64,000 bases of DNA from Clostridium magnum DSM 2767 (GTDB lineage Bacteria; Bacillota; Clostridia; Clostridiales; Clostridiaceae): the NCBI RefSeq assembly GCF_001623875.1, contig NZ_LWAE01000001.1, forward strand, positions 248,001 through 312,000, read 5' to 3'. How positions within the stretch are numbered: position 1 is the first letter of the stretch; the number at the start of each line of letters is the position of its first letter. The notes under the pieces are model-generated. The model was given only the letters and a program-made list of their open reading frames with translations, ran no database searches and was not told the origin of the DNA. Shown in pieces: positions 45,693-56,307 of the stretch. The position numbers were made by a program, and so were the translations under genes.

Positions 45693-46424
45693 ATGAAATA
45701 TGTACTAGACACACATACACATACAATATATAGTGGTCACGCATACACAACTTGGCTTGAGAATATAAAGGAAGCAGCAAATATAGGAATAAAGGTTTTG
45801 GCAACTACAGATCATGGTCCTAGTATGCCTGGGGGGCCTCACTTATTTTACTTCAATAATTTAAGAGTATTACCAAGAAAGCTCTATGGAGTTTTACATC
45901 TTAAGGGATGTGAAGCAAATATTATTGATATCAATGGAAGACTAGATATACCAGAGATGACTCAAAAAAAGTTGGATATAATTATAGCAAGTTTACATGA
46001 TGTATGTATGAAGTCTGGTAGTAGAGACGAGAATACACAGACATTATTAAATGTTATGGATAATAGAAATATTGATATCATTGGACATTCAGGTAATCCA
46101 GCATTCCCTATATGGGAAGAAGCGGTTGTAAAAAAGGCTAAAGAAGAGGATATACTTATAGAAATAAATAATGGATCTTTTGGATCTAGAAGTGGAAGCG
46201 AAGAAAACTGTACTAAAATAGCAGAGTTATGTAAAAAGTATGAGGTGAATATTGTACTTGGCAGTGATGCGCATACATGTTTCCAAATAGGGAGATTTCC
46301 TAAAGCTGAAGAAATACTTAAGGCTGTAAATATACCCGATGAACTTATAATGAATACAGATGAATTTAAAATTGTAAAATATTTAAAAAAGAAAGGAAAG
46401 TTAAGTGATATAAATCTTGATTAA
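45693..46424 (+). CDS. PHP-domain phosphoesterase, YcdX-like
   Basis: 243-residue cytoplasmic metal-dependent phosphoesterase. The PHP metal motifs are [35 protein letters not shown] and [10 protein letters not shown]. The closest group is the YcdX-like PHP phosphatases. GGGAGGTTTTTGC precedes the ATG. The substrate is not known from sequence. Confidence 0.85.
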   Translation: MKYVLDTHTHTIYSGHAYTTWLENIKEAANIGIKVLATTDHGPSMPGGPHLFYFNNLRVLPRKLYGVLHLKGCEANIIDINGRLDIPEMTQKKLDIIIASLHDVCMKSGSRDENTQTLLNVMDNRNIDIIGHSGNPAFPIWEEAVVKKAKEEDILIEINNGSFGSRSGSEENCTKIAELCKKYEVNIVLGSDAHTCFQIGRFPKAEEILKAVNIPDELIMNTDEFKIVKYLKKKGKLSDINLD

Positions 46425-46485
46425 GAATTGTACATACATTATACTAGATTATAACACATAATTTTAATTTCAAGGAGAATTGGCC

Positions 46486-47400
46486 ATGAATAAATTTAGA
46501 GAGTTCAGTACAAAATTGACTGAGATATTAGATTCGAAAGATATAGAAATAGATGAACCAATGAAAAACCATACGTCCTTTAAAGTTGGAGGACCTGTAG
46601 ATATACTAGTAAATCCAGAAAATCACAAACAAGTATTAGATATAATAAATTTATGTAAGAAAGATAATGTGCCATATTATATAATAGGCAACGGCACTAA
46701 CTTACTAGTTAAAGATGGAGGAATAAGAGGGGTAGTAATTAAGCTATGTAAGCTTAATGAAATAACTTTAGATCAAGATAAACTAATTGCTAAGAGTGGA
46801 GCATTACTAAAGGATGTATCAGATATTGCATTGAAACAAGGTTTAGCAGGATTTGAGTTTGCCTGTGGTATCCCAGGATCCATTGGTGGAGCAGTTGCTA
46901 TGAATGCAGGAGCTTATAATGGAGAAATTTCTAATGTAATAGAGAGTGCTAAAGTAATAGATAATGAGGGAAATATAAAAACACTTAACAAAGATGAACT
47001 AGAATTGGGATATAGAATGAGTTCTATATTAAAGCATGGGTATACAGTAATTGAAGTTACCTTTAAACTTCACAAAGGTGAACAGGAAAAAATAAAAGAC
47101 AGAATAGAAGATTTAAGCAAGAGAAGAAGTGATAAACAACCATTGGAATACCCTTCGGCAGGAAGTACTTTTAAAAGACCAGAAGGCTATTTTGCTGCGA
47201 AGCTTATAGAAGACAGCGGCTTAAAGGGTATGAGAGTTGGGGATGCTCAAGTATCAGAAAAACACTCAGGATTTATAATAAACAAGGGGAATGCTACAGC
47301 AAAGGATATTTTAGGTTTGATAAAACTTGTGCAAAATACAGTGAAAGATAAATTTAATGTAGATTTGTTTACTGAAGTTAGAATTATAGGTGAAGATTAA
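46486..47400 (+). CDS. murB: UDP-N-acetylenolpyruvoylglucosamine reductase
   Basis: FAD enzyme that makes UDP-MurNAc for peptidoglycan. The FAD domain shows [22 protein letters not shown] and [17 protein letters not shown]. The C-terminal part has [16 protein letters not shown] with the catalytic Ser, and [10 protein letters not shown]. The ATG at 46486 lies 8 nt after AAGGAG; an in-frame TTG at 46480 is too close. A 21-bp terminator follows. Confidence 0.95.
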   Translation: MNKFREFSTKLTEILDSKDIEIDEPMKNHTSFKVGGPVDILVNPENHKQVLDIINLCKKDNVPYYIIGNGTNLLVKDGGIRGVVIKLCKLNEITLDQDKLIAKSGALLKDVSDIALKQGLAGFEFACGIPGSIGGAVAMNAGAYNGEISNVIESAKVIDNEGNIKTLNKDELELGYRMSSILKHGYTVIEVTFKLHKGEQEKIKDRIEDLSKRRSDKQPLEYPSAGSTFKRPEGYFAAKLIEDSGLKGMRVGDAQVSEKHSGFIINKGNATAKDILGLIKLVQNTVKDKFNVDLFTEVRIIGED

Positions 47401-47425
47401 ATAAATTTCGTCATAGAGACATAAA

Positions 47426-47478
47426 ATAAAATGGAGAATTTAACACTTAAATTGTGTTAAATTCTCCATTTTATCTTG
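47426..47478 (+). terminator. Rho-independent terminator, 21-bp stem
   Basis: 47426-47446 and 47454-47474 are exact inverted copies around TTAAATT. The outer part is A-rich on the left and T-rich on the right, so it could work in both directions. Confidence 0.85.
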
Positions 47479-47512
47479 TATTCCTTCTTATAAATTGTTG
47501 TGTTATAATTAT

Positions 47513-47568
47513 GAAGTGGAAACTTGAATCAGATGAGGGTATTAGAACGAGGATTCATAGGATAAAAG
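47513..47568 (+). repeat. Short copy of a dispersed element
   Basis: Begins GAAGTGGAAACTTGAATCAGA and ends ATTAGAACG...GGATAAAAG. The two ends match the two ends of the longer element at 59089-59221; the middle with its two hairpins is missing. It lies between the murB terminator and rapZ, just after a TATAAT at about 47504. Confidence 0.65.
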
Positions 47569-47660
47569 TAAATCTACATAATAGTATATATAGATTTCAT
47601 GAAAAATTTTTAGGTAAATAGTTAACAATATAACTATAATTACTAACAGGAGGGTTGGCT

Positions 47661-48545
47661 ATGAGATTTGTTATAGTAACAGGTCTGTCCGGTGCAGGTA
47701 AAACTCAAGCTATAAGAAACTTAGAGGACTTAGGATATTTTTGTGTGGATAACCTTCCTCCAACATTAATACCTAAGTTTGCAGAGGCTTGTTACAATAC
47801 TGATGGCAGAATAGATAAAATTGCTTTGGTGATAGATATAAGAGGCGGAAAGTTTTTTGATGATTTATTTGTAAGCTTGAAACATTTGAAAGAAACAGGA
47901 TATAAATACGAAATTCTATTTCTTGAGGCATCTGATGAAGTGCTAATAAAAAGATTTAAAGAGTCTAGAAGGAAACATCCCTTAGCTCCAGATGGAAGAT
48001 TGTTGAATGGAATACTAATGGAGAGAAATAGGTTAAGAGAAGTAAAAGATAGAGCAGATAACATAATAGATACATCAAAACTTGCAACTAGAGAATTAAG
48101 AGAAGAAATAACTAAAATATATTCAGAGGAAGGTCAGGTAGAGACTCAGTTAATTATAACTGTACTTTCTTTTGGTTTTAAATATGGGATACCTGTAGAT
48201 TCTGATTTGGCATTTGATGTAAGATTTTTGCCTAATCCTTACTATATTCCAGAGTTGAAAAAGTATTCAGGTAATGATAAGCCCGTAAGTGATTATGTTA
48301 TGAGTTTTAAAGAAACTCAAGATTTTATAGATAAATTGGAAGATATGTTGCAATTCTTAATTCCAAATTACTTAAAGGAAGGTAAAAGACAATTAATTGT
48401 ATCAATAGGATGTACAGGAGGAAGACATCGCTCTGTTACTATTGCAAATGCCATTTATAACAAACTTAAAGATTCTGGGCATAAAATTAACATAGATCAT
48501 AGAGATATTGAAGAAGATGTTAATAAAGGTGGTAAGAAGCTATGA
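47661..48545 (+). CDS. rapZ: RNase adapter / nucleotide-binding protein RapZ
   Basis: P-loop protein (YvcJ in Bacillus) of 294 residues. Walker A is GLSGAGKTQ at the N-terminus, followed by [13 protein letters not shown]. The C-terminal part carries the conserved [12 protein letters not shown]. In E. coli it controls GlmZ; the Firmicute role is less clear. The ATG follows AGGAGGGTTGGCT. It overlaps yvcK by 4 bp, and rapZ-yvcK-whiA is a conserved Gram-positive operon. Confidence 0.95.
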   Translation: MRFVIVTGLSGAGKTQAIRNLEDLGYFCVDNLPPTLIPKFAEACYNTDGRIDKIALVIDIRGGKFFDDLFVSLKHLKETGYKYEILFLEASDEVLIKRFKESRRKHPLAPDGRLLNGILMERNRLREVKDRADNIIDTSKLATRELREEITKIYSEEGQVETQLIITVLSFGFKYGIPVDSDLAFDVRFLPNPYYIPELKKYSGNDKPVSDYVMSFKETQDFIDKLEDMLQFLIPNYLKEGKRQLIVSIGCTGGRHRSVTIANAIYNKLKDSGHKINIDHRDIEEDVNKGGKKL

Positions 48546-49873
48546 AAATAGTTGATTGGCTTAGGCCTGGTATAAAGGTTAAGAGATGGCTTATGATGGG
48601 TGCTATGGGTATATTGTTTATATTGTTTGGTGTATTAGAATTTGTAAGAAATAGGCTTTATAGTACGTATTATATTGCTTTTTATGTATTTCTTGTTACT
48701 TCAGGTATTTTTGTTTTATATGTATCTATAACTCAAGGTATGAGATCCATAATATCCTTAATAAATAAAGGATATTTAAACGTATCTCTAGACTCTAGAA
48801 AACTTGAAAACCTTATATATGAAAAAAGATTGCTTGTAAAGGGACCTAAGATAGTAGTAATTGGTGGGGGAACAGGTCTGTCTACAATGCTTAGAGGTTT
48901 AAAGTACTATACATCTAATATAACAGCTATTGTAACAGTGGCAGATGACGGAGGAGGCTCTGGTGACTTAAGAGAAGATTTAGGAATGCTGCCGCCAGGA
49001 GATATAAGAAATTGTATTCTTGCTTTAGCAGATACTGAGCCTCTTATGGAGGAACTCCTCCAATATAGATTCAAAGATGGAAGACTTAAAAACCAAAGCT
49101 TTGGAAATTTATTTTTAGCAGCTATGGATGGTATATCAAATAATTTCGAAGAAGCAGTTCATAAAATGAGCTCGGTTCTTGCTGTAACAGGCAAAGTTAT
49201 GCCTGTTACTTTAGATAATGTAATTTTAAAAGCCAAGCTAAAAAACGGAGCAATTGTAGAAGGTGAGTCTAATATTCCAGAAGAAGCACTTAAACAAAAT
49301 AGCTGTATTGATAAGGTATTTATTGAGCCTAAAAATGCAAGAGCACTTAAGGAAGCTGTAGAAGCTATAATGGAGGCTGAAGCGATAATTTTAGGACCTG
49401 GAAGTCTTTATACCAGTGTTATACCTAATCTTTTAGTTAAGGACATAGCTAATGCTTTGCAACAGACACAGGCTGTAAAATTGTATGTATCCAACATAAT
49501 GACACAACCGGGAGAGACAGATGGTTTTGCTGTGGAAGATCATATTAAAACAATTTTTAAACACGCTGGTAACAATATAATTGATTATGTTATTATAAAC
49601 GTGGGTAAAATTGATGGAGAGCTAGAGGGAAAATACAAAGAAGAAGAGGCACATTTGGTTACTATAGATGAAGAAGAAGTAAGAAATCTTAATGTGAATG
49701 TAATAGAAGGGGATTTCATAAAGATTAAGAATGGTTTAATAAGACATAATTCTGAAAAATTAGCATCGATTTTAATAGAGACTATCATGGATAAAAAATT
49801 GCTATATGATAGAAAGAAAATTATTGAATACTTCTACTTATCAGAAAGGTTAAAACAAAATAAGAACAAGTAG
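48542..49873 (+). CDS. yvcK: YvcK-type gluconeogenesis factor
   Basis: 443-residue CofD-like protein that in Bacillus binds UDP-GlcNAc and is needed for morphology on gluconeogenic carbon sources. Two N-terminal membrane segments ([19 protein letters not shown] and a second near residue 45) precede the nucleotide-binding domain. That domain shows [32 protein letters not shown] and [11 protein letters not shown]. It starts inside the rapZ stop and is followed by whiA after 11 nt. Confidence 0.93.
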   Translation: MKIVDWLRPGIKVKRWLMMGAMGILFILFGVLEFVRNRLYSTYYIAFYVFLVTSGIFVLYVSITQGMRSIISLINKGYLNVSLDSRKLENLIYEKRLLVKGPKIVVIGGGTGLSTMLRGLKYYTSNITAIVTVADDGGGSGDLREDLGMLPPGDIRNCILALADTEPLMEELLQYRFKDGRLKNQSFGNLFLAAMDGISNNFEEAVHKMSSVLAVTGKVMPVTLDNVILKAKLKNGAIVEGESNIPEEALKQNSCIDKVFIEPKNARALKEAVEAIMEAEAIILGPGSLYTSVIPNLLVKDIANALQQTQAVKLYVSNIMTQPGETDGFAVEDHIKTIFKHAGNNIIDYVIINVGKIDGELEGKYKEEEAHLVTIDEEEVRNLNVNVIEGDFIKIKNGLIRHNSEKLASILIETIMDKKLLYDRKKIIEYFYLSERLKQNKNK

Positions 49874-49884
49874 GGAGCGAGCAT

Positions 49885-50838
49885 ATGTCATTTTCGTTGA
49901 AGGTTAAGAATGAAGTTTGCAGATATACTGAAATAAGTAAAGATGAGGCAATAGCAGAATTGTCTGCTATAATGAAAGTTAGTGGCACATTGTCACTTGG
50001 GGGGAATAAGCAATTTAGTTTCAAGGTTACAACGGAAAACCCTGCTATTGCTAGATTTATATTTAAAATATTAAAAGAAATATTTAATATTCATACAAAG
50101 ATAATGGTAAAAAAGAGCAATTCCCTCAAGAAGAATAATGTGTATATGATTTTAATTACAGATGAAATGGGTGTTAGGGGATTACTTAAAGAGGTTGGGT
50201 TGCTAAAGGCAAACGAAAATGTATTTGCGCTAGACTATAGTATACCCAGAAATATAGTAAAAACAGAGGAATGTAAAAGAGCTTATATTAAAGGGGCGTT
50301 TTTAGGAGGGGGAAGTGTCAGTAATCCTGAAAAGACATATCACCTTGAATTTGTAACTCATGATAATGAGTATGCGGAGGATTTAAGTAAGCTTATAAAT
50401 GAGTATGGTCTAAATTCAAAGGTTATACAAAGGAAAAGTAGTTTTATAGTTTATATTAAAGAAGGCGAACAAATAGTTGACTTACTCAATATAATAGGGG
50501 CTCACGCCTCCCTATTAGAGCTAGAAAACGTAAGAATAATGAAAGAAATGAGAAACAATGTAAACAGACTTGTCAACTGTGAAACTGCTAATTTAAGTAA
50601 AACTGTTAATGCTGCAGTTAGACAAGTGGAAAGCATAAAGCTTATTCAAAATGAAATTGGTCTTGCTAGACTTCCTAAAAATTTAAGGGAAATTGCAGAG
50701 CTTAGGTTGAACTATCCTGACGAATCTTTGAAGGAATTAGGGGAAATGCTTAGTCCACCAGTAGGAAAATCTGGAGTTAATCATAGATTAAGAAGGATAG
50801 AAAAGATAGCGGATGAACTTAGAAAAGAAGGAAGGTAG
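49885..50838 (+). CDS. whiA: DNA-binding protein WhiA
   Basis: 317 residues: an N-terminal WhiA homing-endonuclease-like fold (MSFSLKVKNEVCRY, AFLGGGSVSNPEKTYHLEF) and a C-terminal helix-turn-helix (ELRLNYPDESLKELGEMLSP, GVNHRLRRIEKIA). It is involved in division and chromosome segregation in Bacillus. GGGAGCGAGCAT precedes the ATG. Last of the rapZ-yvcK-whiA trio. Confidence 0.95.
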   Translation: MSFSLKVKNEVCRYTEISKDEAIAELSAIMKVSGTLSLGGNKQFSFKVTTENPAIARFIFKILKEIFNIHTKIMVKKSNSLKKNNVYMILITDEMGVRGLLKEVGLLKANENVFALDYSIPRNIVKTEECKRAYIKGAFLGGGSVSNPEKTYHLEFVTHDNEYAEDLSKLINEYGLNSKVIQRKSSFIVYIKEGEQIVDLLNIIGAHASLLELENVRIMKEMRNNVNRLVNCETANLSKTVNAAVRQVESIKLIQNEIGLARLPKNLREIAELRLNYPDESLKELGEMLSPPVGKSGVNHRLRRIEKIADELRKEGR

Positions 50839-50846
50839 AAGAAGCT

Positions 50847-52151
50847 ATGTCAAAGCATGAGGATATAATAAAATATATACTCTCACTTGAAGTTGGAACA
50901 AAGATCTCTGTTAGAAGCATAGCCAGTGCATTAGGTGTTAGTGATGGAACAGCTTATAGAGCAATAAAAGATTCAGATGCTCTAGGCATTGTTACAACTA
51001 TACCTAGGGTTGGCACTGTAAGAATTGAAAAAGTTGAGAAAAAAAATATAGAGGCTTTAACATATGGTGAAGTAATAAATATTGTAGATGGAACATTACT
51101 TGGGGGAAAAGATGGAATACACAAAACCTTACATAGGTTTGCTATAGGTGCAATGACAATTGATGCTATGGAAAAATATATTACACCAGATTGTCTTTTA
51201 ATAGTAGGAAATAGAGAAGAGGCGCAAAGACTTGCTCTTTTAAAAGACTCAGGAGTTCTTATAACTGGTGGTTTTGGATGTAGTGACGAAGTGAAGAAGA
51301 TCGCTAATGAAAAATGTCTTCCTATAATATCTACGACCTATGATAGTTTTACTGTTGCAAGCATGATAAATAAGGCTATTTCGGAAAATCTTATAAAGAA
51401 AGATATAGTTTTAGTTGAAGACATTATGGAGACTAATCCATATTTTTTAGAAATTACAGATACGGTAGCTAAATGGAAAGAAGTGATGATTAGAACTAAT
51501 CATCAAAGATATCCTGTAGTCGATGAGGAACATAAAGTTGTTGGAATTGTTACTTTAAAAGATTTGTCGGATAAAGAAAAAGATGATGAGACTATAGGCA
51601 AAGTAATGCATAAAGAACCTATAACGGTAACTCCCAAAACTACAGTAGCCTATGCGGCTCATATAATGGGTTGGGAAGGTATTGAGATGTTTCCTGTAGT
51701 TAAGGGAAAAAAGTTAGTTGGAGTTATAACTAGACGTGACGTGATTAAGGCACTACAACATATGGCAAGACAGCCTCAGGCAGCAGAAACCCTAGAAGAT
51801 GCAGTTTTGAAAAACTTTGAATTTGAGACAAATGGAGATAAAGTTCACTTTTTTGGGAAAATAACTCCTGAAATGTTAGATTCTATAGGAACAGCGTCTT
51901 GGAGCTCTTTGAATATGCTTTTATCTACTATGGGAGTCATGACGTTAAGACAAAAAAATAATATTAATGTACTTGTAGATAGTATTAATACTTACTTTAT
52001 GAAACCAGTACAAATAGATAGCTTAATAGAGATATATGCAACTATAATAGATATGGGGAGAAATTTCTGTAAAGTAGAAATAGAGATGTTTGATAGTAAA
52101 AAGGATATTGTAGCAAAGGCCTTCTTATCTGCAAAGATATTAAGAAGATAA
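50847..52151 (+). CDS. YtoI-like HTH-DRTGG-CBS-hotdog regulator
   Basis: 434-residue protein with four parts: an N-terminal helix-turn-helix (SIASALGVSDGTAYRAIKDS), a DRTGG-like domain (residues about 70-180), two CBS motifs (RYPVVDEEHKVVGIVTLKDL, MFPVVKGKKLVGVITRRDV) and a C-terminal hotdog/thioesterase fold. Bacillus YtoI has the same order. CBS domains often sense adenine nucleotides. It starts 8 nt after whiA; its regulon is unknown. Confidence 0.85.
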   Translation: MSKHEDIIKYILSLEVGTKISVRSIASALGVSDGTAYRAIKDSDALGIVTTIPRVGTVRIEKVEKKNIEALTYGEVINIVDGTLLGGKDGIHKTLHRFAIGAMTIDAMEKYITPDCLLIVGNREEAQRLALLKDSGVLITGGFGCSDEVKKIANEKCLPIISTTYDSFTVASMINKAISENLIKKDIVLVEDIMETNPYFLEITDTVAKWKEVMIRTNHQRYPVVDEEHKVVGIVTLKDLSDKEKDDETIGKVMHKEPITVTPKTTVAYAAHIMGWEGIEMFPVVKGKKLVGVITRRDVIKALQHMARQPQAAETLEDAVLKNFEFETNGDKVHFFGKITPEMLDSIGTASWSSLNMLLSTMGVMTLRQKNNINVLVDSINTYFMKPVQIDSLIEIYATIIDMGRNFCKVEIEMFDSKKDIVAKAFLSAKILRR

Positions 52152-52202
52152 GAAGGAAACACAAGTCTACGATTTATATATTATAAAAAAGGGGAGATAT
52201 TA

Positions 52203-52493
52203 ATGTTTACACATGTTGTTTTTTTTAAGTTAAAAGATAAAAGTGAGGAAAATATAAATAAGGCGAAAGAGATTCTTTTAAGAACAGAGGGCAGAGTGCC
52301 AACACTAAGAAGTATTAAAGTTGGTATTGATGTTGTACATTCAGCTAGATCTTATGACTTAGCTTTAGTTTCAACTTTTGATTCACGTGAAGATATGGAT
52401 GCATATCAAGTACATCCTGTTCATAAGGATGAGGTACTAGCTCACTTAGGACCTATGCTTGAGTCCTCAGCAGCTGTAGATTTCGAAGATTAA
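52203..52493 (+). CDS. Dabb family stress-responsive barrel protein
   Basis: 96-residue dimeric alpha/beta barrel domain protein. Family signs are HVVFFKLKD at the start, SYDLALVSTFDSREDMDAYQ and HPVHKDEVL near the end. Members are stress-linked or act as small enzymes; no specific role can be assigned. AGGGGAGATATTA precedes the ATG. Confidence 0.85.
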   Translation: MFTHVVFFKLKDKSEENINKAKEILLRTEGRVPTLRSIKVGIDVVHSARSYDLALVSTFDSREDMDAYQVHPVHKDEVLAHLGPMLESSAAVDFED

Positions 52494-52503
52494 AGTAATT
52501 AAC

Positions 52504-52540
52504 AACGAGTTACAATTATATTTGTTGCTCGTTTTTTATT
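52504..52540 (+). terminator. Rho-independent terminator
   Basis: AACGAG (52504-52509) pairs with CTCGTT (52528-52533); ACAA and TTGT extend the stem across an internal loop. TTTTT follows. Confidence 0.7.
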
Positions 52541-52571
52541 TAGATTTATGCTTATGAAAGAAGGTGAGATA

Positions 52572-55500
52572 ATGAATGGAGAAAAACGACAATGGGTAAG
52601 CCTACATCAGCATACAGGATATTCACTTTTAGATTCCTCAGCTAAAATTCCTGAACTTATAGAAAAAGCAAAAGAACTTGGTATGGAGAGTATGGCTATA
52701 ACTGATCACGGAGTTATGTATGGTTGTGTGGAGTTTTACCAGGAAGCTAAAGAACAAGGAATTAAGCCTATAATAGGTTGTGAAATATATGTTGCAGGGA
52801 AATCCATGCATATTAAACAGAACGATAAAGAAAATGAAAACTATCATCTTGTGTTGCTAGTAAAAAATGAAACGGGTTATAATAATTTGATGAAAATAGT
52901 TTCTAAAGCTTCAATTGAAGGATTTTATTATAAACCAAGAGTTGACCATGAGTTTCTTAAAGAACACAGCGAAGGATTAATAGCTTTAAGTGCCTGCTTA
53001 GGAGGAGAGATTCAGTCAAGTATTGTAAATAATAATCTAGGTAAAGCTAAAGAAATAGCTCTTTTATATAAAGATATATTTAAGGATGGATTCTACCTTG
53101 AATTACAATATCATGGCATAGAAGAACAACTTAAAGTAAATGAAGAATTAGTTAGAATGTCAAAGAGTATGGGAATTCCATTAGTAGCTACCAATGACGT
53201 TCATTATATAGAAAAGGAAGACTATAAATCCCATGATGTACTGCTCTGTATACAGACAGCAAAAACTGTAGACGAAGAAGATAGGATGAGATATGCTTCC
53301 GACCAATTCTATTTAAAATCTCCTGAGGAAATGTATGAATTATTTTCCTATGTACCTGAGGCTCTGGAGAATACAGTGAAAATAGCCGAGCAATGTAACT
53401 TTGATTATGATTTTCATAAGTCCAAGTTACCGAAGTTTCCATTGCCAGAAGGAACAGATCCCTATGAATATATGAGAGATATGTGCTATAAAGGATTAAG
53501 GGAAAGATATGATACTATAACTGGCGACCTAGAAGAAAGATTAGAATATGAGCTTGGCGTAATAAAGCAAATGGGATACGTTGATTACTTCCTTATAGTA
53601 TGGGATTTTATGAGATTTTCTGTAGAGAATGCTATAATGACAGGACCAGGAAGGGGATCTGCAGCAGGATCTCTAGTAGCGTATACTTTAGGAATAACAA
53701 AAATAGATCCTATTAAATATAATTTGATTTTTGAGAGATTTCTAAATCCAGATCGTATATCTATGCCCGATGTAGATTCGGATTTTTGCTATGAAAGACG
53801 AGGAGAAGTAATTGATTATGTCGTAGAAAAATACGGTGTAAACAATGTGTCTCAGATTGTAACTTTTGGAACAATGTCCGCAAGGGCTTGTATTAGAGAT
53901 GTAGGAAGAGCTATGGCGTACCCTTATATTGAGGTGGATAGAATTGCAAAGATGATTCCTACAGTTCTAGGAATAACTATAAATAAAGCATTAGAGTTAA
54001 ATCCCGAATTAAAGGAAGCATATGAAAATGAGTCGAGAACTAAGGATTTAATAGATATAGCAATAGCTCTAGAAGGACTGCCAAGACATACATCTACCCA
54101 TGCTGCAGGAGTTGTTATTGCTTCACAGCCATTGGTGAATTTTGTTCCCCTTCAGAAAAATGAAGGAAACATAGTTACGCAGTTTACTATGGGGACTCTA
54201 GAAGAACTTGGACTGCTAAAAATGGATTTTCTGGGGCTAAGAACCCTTACGGTGCTTAGAGATGCTGTAAATATGATAAAAGAAAATAAAAAGGTTAATA
54301 TAGATTTAGATAACATAGATTATGATGATAAGAATGTCTATAGGATGTTGGGTGAAGGAAAAACTGTTGGGGCATTTCAACTTGAATCTCCAGGAATGAC
54401 ATCCTTCATGAAGGACTTAAAGCCAGATAGTCTAGAAGATATTATAGCTGGAATAAGTCTTTATCGACCAGGTCCTATGGCAGAAATTCCAAGGTATATA
54501 GAAAATAAAAGAAATCCTGGGACTGTGGAGTACCTAACCCCTCAGCTAGAGCATATATTAAATGTTACCTATGGAGTAATGGTTTATCAAGAACAGGTAA
54601 TGCAAATCGTAAGAGATTTGGCTGGATATTCTATGGGAAGAAGTGACTTGGTAAGACGTGCTATGTCTAAGAAGAAGCATAAAGTCATGGAAGAGGAAAG
54701 ACGAAACTTTATTTATGGAATAGTAGATGAAAGTGGAAACGTAGAAGTTCCAGGTTGTATGAAAAGTGGTATAAGTCCTGAAATAGCCAATAAGATATTT
54801 GATCAAATGATGGACTTTGCTAGCTATGCTTTTAATAAAAGTCACGCAGCAGCATATGCAGTAGTTGCATATCAGACGGCATATTTGATGTACTATTATC
54901 CTACGGAATTCATAGCAGCTATGCTAAATAGTGTTAAAGGGGATAATGAAAAGGTAGCCTATTATATAAGATTTGCGAATGAAAAAGGAATTCAAATACT
55001 ACCTCCAGATATAAATAAAAGCTATGCCAAGTTTACTGTTCAGGGAGATTTGATAAGGTTTGGATTGTCTGCAATAAAAAATGTAGGTGAGAATATTATA
55101 GATAGTATAGTTAAATCCAGAGATGAGAAAGGTAATTTCTCAGATATATCAGATTTCTGTAATAAAATTGATATTTCCTCCATAAATAAAAGAGTAGTGG
55201 AAAGTTTAATAAAAGCAGGGGCGTTTGACTGCTTTGGAGTGTATAGATCTCAAATGCTCTCTGTTTATGAAAAGGTATTAGATAGTATAAGTAGTTCTAG
55301 AAAAAAGAACTTAGATGGACAGATAAGTCTTTTTGCTAGCTTTAATGATGAAAATATTAAAATACAGTATCCTAAAATTAAAGAATTTGAAAAAAGGCAC
55401 ATTTTAGCTATGGAGAAGGAAATGACAGGTTTGTACCTTTCAGGGCATCCTTTAGAGGAATATGAGCAAACTTTAAAATCAAGAATCAGTATCAAAATTT

Positions 55501-56048
55501 CAGACATACTATCAAATGGGGCATTAGAAGAAGAGTTTGTACAAGAGGCTAAAGTAAAAGATGGAGATGTTGTGATAGTTGGGGGAATAATAACTGAAAT
55601 AACAAAAAAGTTTACGAAGAATAATGATATGATGGCTTTTATAAGATTAGAAGATCTATATGGAGGTATAGAAGTTATAGTGTTCCCTAAAACATTTCAA
55701 AAATTTAAAGATATGGTTACCGAAGATGGTTTGATATTAATAAAAGGAAGAGTAAGTTTAAGAGAAGAAGAGCAGCCTAAAATACTATGTGAAACAATTG
55801 AACCACTAATTAAAATAGACTCTGAAAATTTATACGTATTGATAGAAAATGAAAAAATTCTAAAGGAAGTTCTTACTGAACTTAAAATGATGTTTTTGCA
55901 ATTTAAAGGTGATATTCCGGTATATTTATGTACAAGAAGTGAAAGAAAAAAGTTTAGATTAGATAGAGAGTTTTGGATAAAGCATGATGTAGAACTTATA
56001 TCTAATTTAAAAGGAAAACTTGGAGATGAGAATATTAAGATAATATAA
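52572..56048 (+). CDS. dnaE: DNA polymerase III alpha subunit DnaE
   Basis: Replicative polymerase subunit, 1158 residues. The PHP domain opens WVSLHQHTGYSLLDSS and TDHGVMYGCVEFY. The polymerase core has GPGRGSAAGSLVAY and PDVDSDFCYERR with the catalytic Asp residues. The fingers/helix-hairpin-helix region (SSINKRVVESLIKAGAFD) and a C-terminal OB fold (VVIVGGIITEITKKFTKNN) follow. Firmicutes also carry PolC elsewhere; this is the DnaE type without an exonuclease insert. The ATG at 52572 follows AAGGTGAG. Confidence 0.96.
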   Translation: MNGEKRQWVSLHQHTGYSLLDSSAKIPELIEKAKELGMESMAITDHGVMYGCVEFYQEAKEQGIKPIIGCEIYVAGKSMHIKQNDKENENYHLVLLVKNETGYNNLMKIVSKASIEGFYYKPRVDHEFLKEHSEGLIALSACLGGEIQSSIVNNNLGKAKEIALLYKDIFKDGFYLELQYHGIEEQLKVNEELVRMSKSMGIPLVATNDVHYIEKEDYKSHDVLLCIQTAKTVDEEDRMRYASDQFYLKSPEEMYELFSYVPEALENTVKIAEQCNFDYDFHKSKLPKFPLPEGTDPYEYMRDMCYKGLRERYDTITGDLEERLEYELGVIKQMGYVDYFLIVWDFMRFSVENAIMTGPGRGSAAGSLVAYTLGITKIDPIKYNLIFERFLNPDRISMPDVDSDFCYERRGEVIDYVVEKYGVNNVSQIVTFGTMSARACIRDVGRAMAYPYIEVDRIAKMIPTVLGITINKALELNPELKEAYENESRTKDLIDIAIALEGLPRHTSTHAAGVVIASQPLVNFVPLQKNEGNIVTQFTMGTLEELGLLKMDFLGLRTLTVLRDAVNMIKENKKVNIDLDNIDYDDKNVYRMLGEGKTVGAFQLESPGMTSFMKDLKPDSLEDIIAGISLYRPGPMAEIPRYIENKRNPGTVEYLTPQLEHILNVTYGVMVYQEQVMQIVRDLAGYSMGRSDLVRRAMSKKKHKVMEEERRNFIYGIVDESGNVEVPGCMKSGISPEIANKIFDQMMDFASYAFNKSHAAAYAVVAYQTAYLMYYYPTEFIAAMLNSVKGDNEKVAYYIRFANEKGIQILPPDINKSYAKFTVQGDLIRFGLSAIKNVGENIIDSIVKSRDEKGNFSDISDFCNKIDISSINKRVVESLIKAGAFDCFGVYRSQMLSVYEKVLDSISSSRKKNLDGQISLFASFNDENIKIQYPKIKEFEKRHILAMEKEMTGLYLSGHPLEEYEQTLKSRISIKISDILSNGALEEEFVQEAKVKDGDVVIVGGIITEITKKFTKNNDMMAFIRLEDLYGGIEVIVFPKTFQKFKDMVTEDGLILIKGRVSLREEEQPKILCETIEPLIKIDSENLYVLIENEKILKEVLTELKMMFLQFKGDIPVYLCTRSERKKFRLDREFWIKHDVELISNLKGKLGDENIKII

Positions 56049-56085
56049 AAATCAAGTATATTTCTCTCAGTAAATAAACAAAATA

Positions 56086-56116
56086 TTAAAGAGGATTTTT
56101 TAATCCTCTTTAATCT
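56086..56116 (+). terminator. Rho-independent terminator
   Basis: TTAAAGAGGATT (56086-56097) pairs exactly with AATCCTCTTTAA (56102-56113). It separates dnaE from pfkA. Confidence 0.75.
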
Positions 56117-56212
56117 ACTAAGTTTAAAGCATTATTATAGTAAATTAAATAATTTAATCATTTTTATTTAAAATTAATAGTATAACTTGATGAAAAATAA
56201 AAAAATATGTGA

Positions 56213-56285
56213 TATAATAAAAGTATGATTGTCCATAAGAATTAAATCAAACATTGTATAACGTTTGTGGGACATAAAATGTCCC
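56213..56285 (+). promoter_or_regulatory. pfkA leader: -10 box and hairpin before the RBS
   Basis: TATAAT at 56213-56218 is a probable -10. A near-palindrome follows (CAAACATTGT/ATAACGTTTG, 56248-56267). GGGACAT-AAA-ATGTCCC (56269-56285) is a perfect hairpin ending 8 nt before the GAAGGAGG ribosome binding site. No -35 with ideal spacing is seen. The pair of structures could be an operator and an mRNA-stabilising stem. Confidence 0.45.
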
Positions 56286-56307
56286 GGTGGCCGAAGGAGG
56301 TATGGAA

